Assembly: GCF_000803065.1 (NCBI RefSeq)
Contig: NZ_JSXI01000027.1
Location: forward strand, 1-64,000
Direction of reading: 5' to 3'
Length of the DNA: 64,000 bases
DNA from: Sphingomonas sp. ERG5
GTDB taxonomy: Bacteria; Pseudomonadota; Alphaproteobacteria; Sphingomonadales; Sphingomonadaceae
Both the position numbers and the translations under genes were made by a program. The number at the start of each line of letters is the position of its first letter. Position 1 is the first letter of the stretch. Below the pieces are notes generated by a model. It did not search any database and was not told where the DNA came from. It saw nothing but the letters and a program-made list of their open reading frames with translations. Shown here piece by piece: positions 57,285 through 64,000 of the stretch.

Positions 57285-57707
57285 TCAATCGATCGGCTTG
57301 CCGCGCAAGCTCTTCACCGTCGACCGCTTGGCCTTGCCTTCCATGCGCCGTGCCTTGGCCGCCTTGGACGGTCGGGTCGGGCGGCGCTTCTTTGGCACGA
57401 TCGTCGCTTCGCGGATCAGCTCGAACAACCGTTCGCGCACTTCCTGGCGGTTGAGCAATTGCGACCGCGCGCCTTCGCTTTTCAACACCAGCACGCCGTC
57501 GCGAGTCAGCCGGCTTCCCGCGAGCAATTCCAGCCGCGCCTTCACCATTTCGGGCAGATTGGGTGAATTGCGCACGTCGAAGCGCAGCATCACCGCTGAA
57601 TCGGTGGTGTTGACCGATTGGCCGCCGGGGCCCGAGGACCGGGCGAAGCTTTCTTCCAGTTCGTCGCTGTCGATGGCGATCGATCGGGTCACGGGGAGCA
57701 GGGGCAT
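57285..57707 (-). CDS. arfB: Alternative ribosome-rescue factor ArfB (peptidyl-tRNA hydrolase)
   Basis: 140 aa. The catalytic motif GGQ is at residues 28-30 in 'RSSGPGGQSVN'. The C-terminal tail is very basic ('KKRRPTRPSKAAKARRMEGKAKRSTVKSLRGKP'), which in ArfB (YaeJ) enters the empty mRNA channel of stalled ribosomes. ATG 57707 is preferred; the 24-residue upstream extension has no ArfB-like sequence. It is convergent with the modE-like gene. Confidence 0.95.
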   Translation of the reverse strand: MPLLPVTRSIAIDSDELEESFARSSGPGGQSVNTTDSAVMLRFDVRNSPNLPEMVKARLELLAGSRLTRDGVLVLKSEGARSQLLNRQEVRERLFELIREATIVPKKRRPTRPSKAAKARRMEGKAKRSTVKSLRGKPID

Positions 57708-57771
57708 CGAACCATCTTCCGGGGCAGGGTGGGGCGTTCCATAGCCGAACTCGGCAGTGTATGTCGCCTCC

Positions 57772-58518
57772 ATGGCCAAAGCTGTATCATCGCCACCCGT
57801 TGCGCCACGCGCTGCTCCATCGCCCGCTGGCCCGTCACCGAAACCGCTGCGGCGCTACACCAGCCTGCCGGTGCTGCTCGACACCTTGCTCAATCGGCGC
57901 CTGACCCTGGTCAGCTATTCGACTTGGAAGGACGCCAATGACCGCCGTTCGATGGAGGTGTACCAGGAGACGATGCACTACGGCTTTGTCGGCGCGATCT
58001 GCCTGACCGAGGCGCCCGAGACATTCCATCACTGGCAGGTATTTGCCGGCGATACTTCCGGCGTCTGCGTCCAGTTCGACCGCGCGCATTTCGAACAGGT
58101 GATCGCCGCTACCCCGCACTGCCTGTTCGCGCCGATGCGCTATGTGAAGATCGACGAGATCGCCAAGATCGACGCATCGGATATTCACAGCCTGCCGTTC
58201 CTGAAACGCCGCGGTTTCATCGACGAGGCCGAATTGCGCGTCGTCGGGCATGCGGTCGAACCGGTCACGGCGCTGCATATCGATATCGGCCCGGCCGTGC
58301 TGCGCCAGGTCACCTTCAGCCCGTTCATGCATCCCGAACTGGTCGCCTCCGCCCGCGCGGTGATCCATGGCATCCCGGGCTGGGAGAAATTGAAGATCAT
58401 CCAGTCGCGGCTGACCGACAGCGAACGCTGGCAACGCGCGCTGTCTTCATTCCCGCGACGGCATGGGGTGGTTTATGGCGATGCGCCGGCGGCGGATACG
58501 GACTCCGAACCCGGCTGA
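57772..58518 (+). CDS. DUF2971-like protein
   Basis: About 248 aa. Features in common with DUF2971: 'LRRYTSLPVLLDTLLNRRLTLVSYSTWKDANDR' near the start, 'GAICLTEAPETFHHWQVFAGDTSGVCVQFDRAHFE' in the centre and 'LPFLKRRGFIDEAELRVVG' later. The function of the family is unknown; some members occur in defence or toxin contexts, but no such neighbours are here. The start is either GTG 57757 or ATG 57772. An Ala/Pro-rich N-terminal 25 residues may be disordered. Confidence 0.75.
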   Translation: MAKAVSSPPVAPRAAPSPAGPSPKPLRRYTSLPVLLDTLLNRRLTLVSYSTWKDANDRRSMEVYQETMHYGFVGAICLTEAPETFHHWQVFAGDTSGVCVQFDRAHFEQVIAATPHCLFAPMRYVKIDEIAKIDASDIHSLPFLKRRGFIDEAELRVVGHAVEPVTALHIDIGPAVLRQVTFSPFMHPELVASARAVIHGIPGWEKLKIIQSRLTDSERWQRALSSFPRRHGVVYGDAPAADTDSEPG

Positions 58519-58574
58519 GTTGTCAAATGGCCAAGGCAATCGGGCCTTGCGGGACGATCGTCGGTAGCGCTGCT

Positions 58575-59207
58575 TCACACTGGCCGGGCAACGACCCGCA
58601 CTTTGCCGCTGGCGCCACCACCGCAGAAAAATCGGTCGATGCCGTCAAACTCCAGCCCCGATATCATGGCATCTCCAGGCATCTCGATCGTTTCGAGTAT
58701 CTCTCCCGTTTTGGGGTCGATGCGCCGCAGATCGCTGTTGTCACCTTCCCAGGTGCCATGCCACAGATCGCCATCCGCCCAGGTCACGCCAGTGACGAAG
58801 CGATTGGAGTCGATGCTGCGCAGAACCTTCCCCGTTTTCGGGTCGACCTGATGAATCTTGCGGGCTTGATACTCGCCCACCCAAAGCATCCCTTCGGCAA
58901 AGGCGAGGCCGGAGTCGCCGCCGCCGCCCGGGGCCGGGATCGTCGCGACCAATTCGCCGGTCCTGAAGTCGATCTTCTGGATGCGGTCCTCGGCGATCTG
59001 GAACAAATGCTCGCCGTCAAAGGCGGTGCCGGCATGCGCGGCGAGATCGATCGATCGCACGACATCGCCGTTTTCCGGATCGAACGCGTTCAGCGTGTCG
59101 CCAGCGGCGAACCAGACACGCTGGCCGTCATAGGAAACGCCGTGCACCGCCGCCACGCCGGGGAAGGGGCCGTATTCGCGGATAATCTCAGCTGCCGATT
59201 GCTTCAT
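58575..59207 (-). CDS. Beta-propeller protein, glutamine-cyclotransferase/YncE-like
   Basis: 210 aa without signal peptide. Repeated blades of about 40 residues are visible: 'VWFAAGDTLNAFDPENGDVVRSIDL', 'LFQIAEDRIQKIDFRTGELVATIPAP', 'LWVGEYQARKIHQVDPKTGKVLRSIDS' and 'LWHGTWEGDNSDLRRIDPKTGEILETIEMP'. The pattern fits small five- or six-bladed propellers such as glutamine cyclotransferase, but the catalytic Glu environment is not clear. It lies 21 bp downstream of the HTH/TPR gene on the same strand, so the two are probably cotranscribed. Confidence 0.75.
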   Translation of the reverse strand: MKQSAAEIIREYGPFPGVAAVHGVSYDGQRVWFAAGDTLNAFDPENGDVVRSIDLAAHAGTAFDGEHLFQIAEDRIQKIDFRTGELVATIPAPGGGGDSGLAFAEGMLWVGEYQARKIHQVDPKTGKVLRSIDSNRFVTGVTWADGDLWHGTWEGDNSDLRRIDPKTGEILETIEMPGDAMISGLEFDGIDRFFCGGGASGKVRVVARPV

Positions 59208-59228
59208 GTCTCTCTCCTTGCCGACACC

Positions 59229-60449
59229 TTAGCCGCCCGGCAGCGGACCGGGGAGTAACAAGCTTGTCGTGAATCCGGTGGGCGGCGGGGCGATCCAGCG
59301 CCGGGCGCGCCCATTGCCATAGGGCTGGGCCTTGCCGGCTGCGGCCAGCGTCTCAAGCGCGCGCTGAACGGTCCGCTGACTCGCATCGAGCGCGAGCGCC
59401 AGCGCTGAGCTCGACCATGCCTCGCCATCCGCAAGGAATGCGAGCACCGCTGCATGTTCATCATCGACGGGTGGGGCCAGCACCACGATGTCACTCGCAC
59501 CGTGCGGCGTGAGGGCAAATCCGCGCTTGGTCGCGGTCACCTCGGCAAAGGCTTTGAGCTCCCTGCGCAGCCGGCCGATCTCGACGCGCAGGCGCATGCG
59601 GTGCGATTCATCGGCCTCTTTCGCCCGGAACGCGTGCCGGACGAGCGCATCCCGCGTAACGTCGCCCGGCCATGCCCGGCCAAGCGCGAGCGCAAGTGCG
59701 AACAACACCGGACGCGTCGCCAGCGACACTCTGATGTCTTTCCGCCGCACCACGTACCGGCAGGCATCGATCACCAGCGCGTCGGTCGCCAGCAGCGCTT
59801 CGACGTCCTCAAGCAGCAAGAGCCGCTCCTCACCTCGCGCGATGAGGCGCGCCGCCGGCTTGGCCAGGAGATCGACGGCTGTCTCGACTTCAGCCCTGAG
59901 CCCGGGAATGAGCGCATAGCGTGCGGCCTGCCTGGCCCTGACCAGCGCGATGCGTGCCTGTTCCGTGCGGAGGCGCCGCATCGCGATTCCGGCGATGACC
60001 AGTTCATGAGCTGCGCGTGACGCGGGCGGGAAGGGTCTGGGATCGAGGTCGGCGAGCAGGCGCTCAGCCTCGTCCAGCCGACCGATCAGGACGAAGCGCC
60101 GGATTTCGAGGTGCCGGGCATGCGCGGCGTTCAGCACATCGCCGCGCGCTTCGAGCAATGCCTGCGCCGCGCCCAGCGACTTTGCCGGCCAGCCAAGGTC
60201 GCGCGATACCAGCGCGATCTCGGCTTGGGCGACGACGCACCGTGCCCGCGCCACTGGCTCGTTCGGGCCAAAGGCGCGCTCCGCCCTGATCAGCAATGCC
60301 TTGGCGCGATCAAGGTCGCCGAGTTGCGCCATGGCGATGCCGCGCAGCGCGAGTGCCGGCGCATCCTCGCGCAATGCGATGCGATTGAGCGCGCCGAGAA
60401 TGTCGCCGCTGGCCAGCGCCCGCGCCGCGGCGGTGATCAGCGAGTCCAT
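59229..60449 (-). CDS. Helix-turn-helix protein with TPR-like N-terminal half
   Basis: 406 aa. Residues 1-200 are helical repeats ('GDILGALNRIALREDAPALALRGIAMAQLGDLDRAKALLIRAERAFGPNEPVARA'). Residues about 230-320 resemble a winged-helix unit ('EADESHRMRLRVEIGRLRRELKAFAEVTATKRGFALTP'), and 340-395 a second HTH ('AWSSSALALALDASQRTVQRALETLAAAGKAQPYGNGRARRWI'). It is probably a transcriptional regulator. It is divergent from two SRPBCC genes, 97 bp apart, which are its likely targets. No named family recognised. Confidence 0.75.
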   Translation of the reverse strand: MDSLITAAARALASGDILGALNRIALREDAPALALRGIAMAQLGDLDRAKALLIRAERAFGPNEPVARARCVVAQAEIALVSRDLGWPAKSLGAAQALLEARGDVLNAAHARHLEIRRFVLIGRLDEAERLLADLDPRPFPPASRAAHELVIAGIAMRRLRTEQARIALVRARQAARYALIPGLRAEVETAVDLLAKPAARLIARGEERLLLLEDVEALLATDALVIDACRYVVRRKDIRVSLATRPVLFALALALGRAWPGDVTRDALVRHAFRAKEADESHRMRLRVEIGRLRRELKAFAEVTATKRGFALTPHGASDIVVLAPPVDDEHAAVLAFLADGEAWSSSALALALDASQRTVQRALETLAAAGKAQPYGNGRARRWIAPPPTGFTTSLLLPGPLPGG

Positions 60450-60545
60450 TCAAATCCCGACACGATTGTCACTCTCACTGCCCGGCGCTCCGGCCTTACC
60501 TCGATCTCACCGCCGCAGTGCGGCTGCACCCAGAGGATACTTTAA

Positions 60546-60992
60546 ATGCCTGATATTCTGCACAAGGTCGCGATCAAAGCGTCGCCGGCCGAAACCTACA
60601 AGGCCCTGACCACGATGGATGGCCTTGCCGGATGGTGGACCACCGATACGAAAGGTGAAGGCAAGGTCGGAAGCCTCATCCATTTCCGTTTCGCCGATCG
60701 CGGCGCCATCGACATGAAGATCGCCGAGCTCGACGCCGACAAGCATGTCCTGTGGGAGGTCGCCTCCGGTCCTGACGCCTGGGGTGGCAGCAAGCTGAGC
60801 TTCGACCTCGCCCAGGACGATGATTTCACCATCCTCCTCTTCAAGCACAAGGACTGGAAGGAAGCGTCCGAGTTCATGCACCATTGCAGCACCAAATGGG
60901 CGATGTTCCTGATGAGCCTGAAGGCATTCGTGGAAACCGGGCGCGGCGCGCCGTTCCCGAACGACGTCCATATCTCGAACAAGGGCGATTGA
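60546..60992 (+). CDS. SRPBCC (AHSA1-like) domain protein, first of a pair
   Basis: 148 aa, one START/Bet v 1-type domain: 'ILHKVAIKASPAETYKALTTMDGLAGWWTTDTKGEGKVGSLIHFRF' is the usual AHSA1 opening, and 'HCSTKWAMFLMSLKAFVETGRG' the C-terminal helix. Such proteins bind hydrophobic ligands. It is 57 bp upstream of a second SRPBCC gene, on the same strand, and divergent from the HTH/TPR gene. Confidence 0.85.
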   Translation: MPDILHKVAIKASPAETYKALTTMDGLAGWWTTDTKGEGKVGSLIHFRFADRGAIDMKIAELDADKHVLWEVASGPDAWGGSKLSFDLAQDDDFTILLFKHKDWKEASEFMHHCSTKWAMFLMSLKAFVETGRGAPFPNDVHISNKGD

Positions 60993-61049
60993 CGCCGGGG
61001 CCGGCGCTGCCGGCCCGCCCCCATCATGTTCAAAAGACAGGACACAATC

Positions 61050-61553
61050 ATGACCGATCGCAACTTCACCATCCGCTTCACCGTGGACCAAAGCCCGGAA
61101 ACCGTCGTCGCGGCGATCAACAATGTCCGCGGTTGGTGGTCCCACGGCATTGTCGGCAATGCCGACCGGGTCGGCGCCCGATTCACTTATGCCGCACTTG
61201 ATCTGCATCGGTGCGACCTTGCGGTGACCGAGATGGTCCCCGGCAAAAAAATCGCCTGGCTCGTGCTCGACAATTATTTCAGCTTCACTCGGGATACGAC
61301 CGAGTGGACAGGCACCAGCATGGTCTTCGAGATCGCCCGCATCGGCGACCAGACGGAGGTCCGGTTCACGCATGTCGGTCTGGTCCCAGACTATGAATGC
61401 TACGACATCTGCCACGACGGCTGGACCACCTATATCCAAAGCCTGGGCCAGCTGATCACGACCGGAAAAGGCAACCCCAATATCGGTGAGCCCATGACCG
61501 ACACCGAGGTGGCGCTCGTTCAAGCGCGCGCGGGCGCTCTTACCGCCGGCTAG
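61050..61553 (+). CDS. SRPBCC (AHSA1-like) domain protein, second of a pair
   Basis: 167 aa from ATG 61050 (MTDRNFTIRFTVDQ); an in-frame ATG at 61026 would add eight residues. 'FTVDQSPETVVAAINNVRGWWSHGIVGNADRVGARFTY' and 'HDGWTTYIQSLGQLITTGKGNPN' fit the same fold as the protein before it. The two are not close copies. Probable cotranscription with the first gene. Ligand unknown. Confidence 0.85.
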   Translation: MTDRNFTIRFTVDQSPETVVAAINNVRGWWSHGIVGNADRVGARFTYAALDLHRCDLAVTEMVPGKKIAWLVLDNYFSFTRDTTEWTGTSMVFEIARIGDQTEVRFTHVGLVPDYECYDICHDGWTTYIQSLGQLITTGKGNPNIGEPMTDTEVALVQARAGALTAG

Positions 61554-61573
61554 AACCGCGATCGGTTCGGCAG

Positions 61574-63097
61574 TCAGGCCATGGTCCGCGGCGGCGGCGG
61601 TGCAGCGCGACAATATTGTTCCACATAAGCCTGATGCGCGGGCAGCGTGGCGACGGTTCTGGCGACAGTGTCGCGCAAGGTCGTGAGCAGCCGATTCAGT
61701 TCCTCCGCGCCCAGCTTCTCCGCGATCGGGTGATAGGCGCGCGGCATGATCCCTTGCCCCATCATCACCTGCACCCAGCTGTTTTCCGCGAACAGCTCCT
61801 CATTCTTGCGGAAAACACGGCCGGTCTCGCGGAACAGTTCGATCTTTTGGGCGAGCGAGTCCGGAATCTCCATGTCGATGCAATGCCGCCAGAACGGGCT
61901 GTCGCGGCGCTCGGTCGCCTTATAGTGCAGGATGATGAAGTCACGGATTTGCGTGATGTCCTGCAATTGCTGTTCGTTGAATTCCGCGGCGTCGCGTTCG
62001 CTGACCCGACCGTTCGGCATCAGCCGGATGATGCGCAGCACGGCGCGCTGGATGAGATGAACGGTGGTTGCCTCGAGCGGCTCGACAAAACCGCCAGCCA
62101 GCCCGACCGCGACACAGTTGCGATACCATTGCCGCCGCCGCACGCCGCCCTTGAAGCTGAGATGGATGGGCTCGATCAGCGGTTCGCCCACGCTGGAGAC
62201 CAGTCGATCGAGCGCCGCATCGCGTGAGAGATAACGGCTGCAATAAACGATGCCGCTGCCCATGCGATGCTGCAACGGGATGCGCCACTGCCACCCGGCA
62301 TCATGCGCGATCGCCTGGGTATAGGGTTGCGGCGGCCCGAGATGCCTGGTCTGCAGTGCGATGGCGGAATCGTTCGGCAGCCAATGGGTCCAGTCCTCGA
62401 AACCGGCATGCAATGCGCCCTCGATCAGCAATCCGCGGAAACCGGTGCAGTCGATGAAGAAGTCGCCTTCGATCCGGCGATCGCCTTCCAGCACCAGCGC
62501 GGCGATGTCGCCGCTTTCCCCATCCAGCTCCACACGGGCGATCTTGCCCTCGATGCGTTTCGCACCGTCCGCTTCGGCCAGCTTGCGCAAATACCGGCCA
62601 TAGAGCGTGGCATCGACATGATAGGCATAGTTCATCCGGTCGTCGGGCAGGTGCGCGAATTTGCCCTGCAACCCGGCCACCAGTTCCAGGCAATAATCGT
62701 CATAGGATTGTTCGTGCCCGCGCGTCCGGCCGTGAAGCCAGAAATGCTGGAAGCCCGCTGACCAATGATCCTTTCCCGACAGTCCGAAGCTGTGGAAATA
62801 CCGGTCTCCGTCCTGCTTCCAATTGTCGAACAGGATGCCCAGCTTGAATGTCGCCTGGGTCTCCCGCATGAATTCGGGCTCGGGGATTCCCAGGATACGG
62901 TTGAAATTCACCAGCGGTGGAATGGTCGATTCTCCGACTCCGATCGTCCCGATCGCTTCGGATTCGACGATGGTCAGGTCGACAGCGGCGCCCAGCGTTC
63001 GCGCGATCGCTGCCGCCATCATCCAACCCGCAGTTCCACCGCCCGCGATCACGATCCGGCGCGTTTGCTTGTCCCTGCCGATCATTGCTTGAGGCAT
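61574..63097 (-). CDS. Flavin-dependent tryptophan halogenase family protein
   Basis: 507 aa. FAD site 'IVIAGGGTAGWMMAAAIA' (about 15-32) and 'GVGESTIPPL'. The halogenase signature WxWxIP is present as W269-Q-W-R-I-P274, and Lys85 in 'ATFKLGILF' corresponds to the chloramine-forming Lys79 of PrnA. 'GGFVEPLEATTVHLIQRAV' carries the conserved Glu region. All known catalytic residues of the family are therefore kept. Such genes often neighbour TonB receptors in sphingomonads, but none is beside this one. The substrate need not be tryptophan. An in-frame ATG at 63085 is an alternative start. Confidence 0.92.
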   Translation of the reverse strand: MPQAMIGRDKQTRRIVIAGGGTAGWMMAAAIARTLGAAVDLTIVESEAIGTIGVGESTIPPLVNFNRILGIPEPEFMRETQATFKLGILFDNWKQDGDRYFHSFGLSGKDHWSAGFQHFWLHGRTRGHEQSYDDYCLELVAGLQGKFAHLPDDRMNYAYHVDATLYGRYLRKLAEADGAKRIEGKIARVELDGESGDIAALVLEGDRRIEGDFFIDCTGFRGLLIEGALHAGFEDWTHWLPNDSAIALQTRHLGPPQPYTQAIAHDAGWQWRIPLQHRMGSGIVYCSRYLSRDAALDRLVSSVGEPLIEPIHLSFKGGVRRRQWYRNCVAVGLAGGFVEPLEATTVHLIQRAVLRIIRLMPNGRVSERDAAEFNEQQLQDITQIRDFIILHYKATERRDSPFWRHCIDMEIPDSLAQKIELFRETGRVFRKNEELFAENSWVQVMMGQGIMPRAYHPIAEKLGAEELNRLLTTLRDTVARTVATLPAHQAYVEQYCRAAPPPPRTMA

Positions 63098-63228
63098 GGC
63101 TGAGTCAGGGCGGCGTCATCGCTGCCGAGGATGTGATTGCAGAGCATCGCGTTGAACTCCCTCATCTTGGCTTCAATTCGGCGATCCCCGACGATCGCGC
63201 CTTGTGACTCTCTCTTCGAACCTGCAGG

Positions 63229-64000
63229 TCAGACGATCGGCGCGACGGTCGGCGGCGCGACCGCCTCCTCGTCTTCGTTCAGTGCGCCCAGCACGCCGCT
63301 CGCCCGTGCCTTTCGGCCATAAACCAGCTCGAACAACGGTGACGCCATCAATGTCGTGACCAGCGCCATGATCACCAGCATGGAGAATAGCGCAGGGCCG
63401 ATGATTCCCTTCTGCAGTCCGATGTTGATGATGATGAGCTCCATCAGCCCGCGCGCGTTCATCAGCGCTCCCACCGCCATCGCGGTCGGATTATCCTGTC
63501 CGGTAAGGCGGGCGGCGGCCCAGCAGGCACCGCCCTTGGCAAGGATCGATCCAGCGAGGATCACGCCGGCCACGGCGGCCAGTTCGATGCTGCTCACCAT
63601 CGAAAGCTGCGTGTTCAGGCCGGAAAAAGTAAAGAACATCGGCACCAGCAAGGCGATGGTGAATGGCTCGAGCTGTTTCTTGAGCTCGTTGCTCAACAGG
63701 CCGCGTGGCATCGCCACGCCCAGCAGAAAACCGCCGAATACCGAATGAAGCCCGGCCGCATCCATCGCCCAGGCGCTCAGCATGAACAATCCGATGACCG
63801 TTGCGAGTAACGGCGGTGTGACCCGCCCGTCGCGCTCGGCCCAGCGTGCGAGCGGCGCCAGCAACCGCGAGCCCAGGGTCAGCATGAAAAAGGCGAACAG
63901 GCCACCGCCGATCACCGCCTTCATCGCCAGGGCGGGGCCACCGCCAAAGCTGGCCAGCACGATCGCCAGCACGGTCCAGGCACCGGCATCGTCGATCGCC
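63229..64000 (-). CDS. Cation:proton antiporter (Kef/CPA2 family), partial
   Basis: The C-terminal ~257 residues of a CPA2 antiporter; the frame stays open to the window edge, where it reads 'AIDDAGAWTVLAIVLASFGGG', containing the conserved DDAGAW motif. At least six membrane helices follow, including 'HSVFGGFLLGVAMPRG', 'FFTFSGLNTQLSMVSS', and 'GALMNARGLMELIIINIGLQKGIIGPALFSMLVIMALVTTLMASPLFE'. Only a short cytoplasmic tail is present, with no TrkA-N domain. The N-terminal half lies beyond position 64000. Confidence 0.92.
   Translation of the reverse strand, partial: AIDDAGAWTVLAIVLASFGGGPALAMKAVIGGGLFAFFMLTLGSRLLAPLARWAERDGRVTPPLLATVIGLFMLSAWAMDAAGLHSVFGGFLLGVAMPRGLLSNELKKQLEPFTIALLVPMFFTFSGLNTQLSMVSSIELAAVAGVILAGSILAKGGACWAAARLTGQDNPTAMAVGALMNARGLMELIIINIGLQKGIIGPALFSMLVIMALVTTLMASPLFELVYGRKARASGVLGALNEDEEAVAPPTVAPIV

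Noticed and set aside
57772-58518. Defence or toxin gene (DUF2971)
   Set aside because: No toxin, nuclease or defence genes adjoin it and the neighbours are housekeeping genes, so I leave the function open.

Overview
The window looks like chromosomal DNA of a sphingomonad (Alphaproteobacteria, Sphingomonas or a close relative). The support is high GC with strong third-position bias, CtrA with a TTAA-N7-TTAA box, a methionine synthase split into two genes, a PhoK-type alkaline phosphatase, two large TonB-dependent receptors, and a family of intergenic palindromes with CCGTTCG...CGAACGG ends. No 16S rRNA or other phylogenetic marker is present, so genus is an inference. I see no prophage, CRISPR array or intact insertion sequence.

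Layout. 1-7.4 kb: two efflux modules. One is a TetR/thioesterase/HlyD operon, the other a complete MFS-HlyD-NodT tripartite pump; a DMT exporter lies convergent to the first. 7.5-10.7 kb: a small membrane protein, a large-subunit catalase and a phasin-like protein with a possible Fur-type box. 10.8 kb: tRNA-Ala(CGC). 11.1-16.4 kb: acetyltransferase, zinc metallopeptidase, patatin, 3-hydroxybutyrate dehydrogenase, DUF4893 lipoprotein, CDF metal exporter. 16.7-21.6 kb: a RamB/ScfR-like regulator, an S41 peptidase and isocitrate lyase, with a shared upstream motif. 21.8-26.4 kb: TonB receptor, aldo/keto reductase and small lipoproteins. 26.4-32.2 kb: a methionine-cycle operon (ArsR-methyltransferase regulator, metF, metH part 1, metH part 2). 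Its last stop codon lies inside an IS5-type remnant. 32.2-33.4 kb: a gene-poor scar with IS ends, one small ORF and a cluster of TTCCC repeats.

33.4-39.2 kb: beta-helix protein, PhyH-family oxygenase, PhoK phosphatase, DsbD-like reductase. 39.2-42.6 kb: the circularly permuted ATP-grasp / alpha-E / transglutaminase-fold trio; the transglutaminase-fold member appears to have lost its catalytic cysteine. 42.6-48.5 kb: Bpt, threonine dehydratase, a beta-hydroxyacid dehydrogenase, amidohydrolase, ctrA. 48.6-53.9 kb: LysR divergent from pirin-wrbA, a VanY-type peptidase, an RluA-type synthase and two unknown proteins. 53.9-57.3 kb: a TonB receptor and a ModE-like protein in a probable operon behind a ModE-like dyad. 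57.3-64 kb: ArfB, DUF2971, a beta-propeller protein, an HTH protein, two SRPBCC proteins, a flavin-dependent halogenase and a truncated cation:proton antiporter.

The most rewarding observations are the TonB receptor-ModE pair with its dyad, the cysteine-less transglutaminase, the motif linking the RamB-like regulator to aceA, the three stop-codon-centred hairpins after aceA, the 22-bp palindrome on the promoter of the methionine operon, and the IS scar at the end of metH. Nothing seen is clearly a wholly new defence or mobile system.
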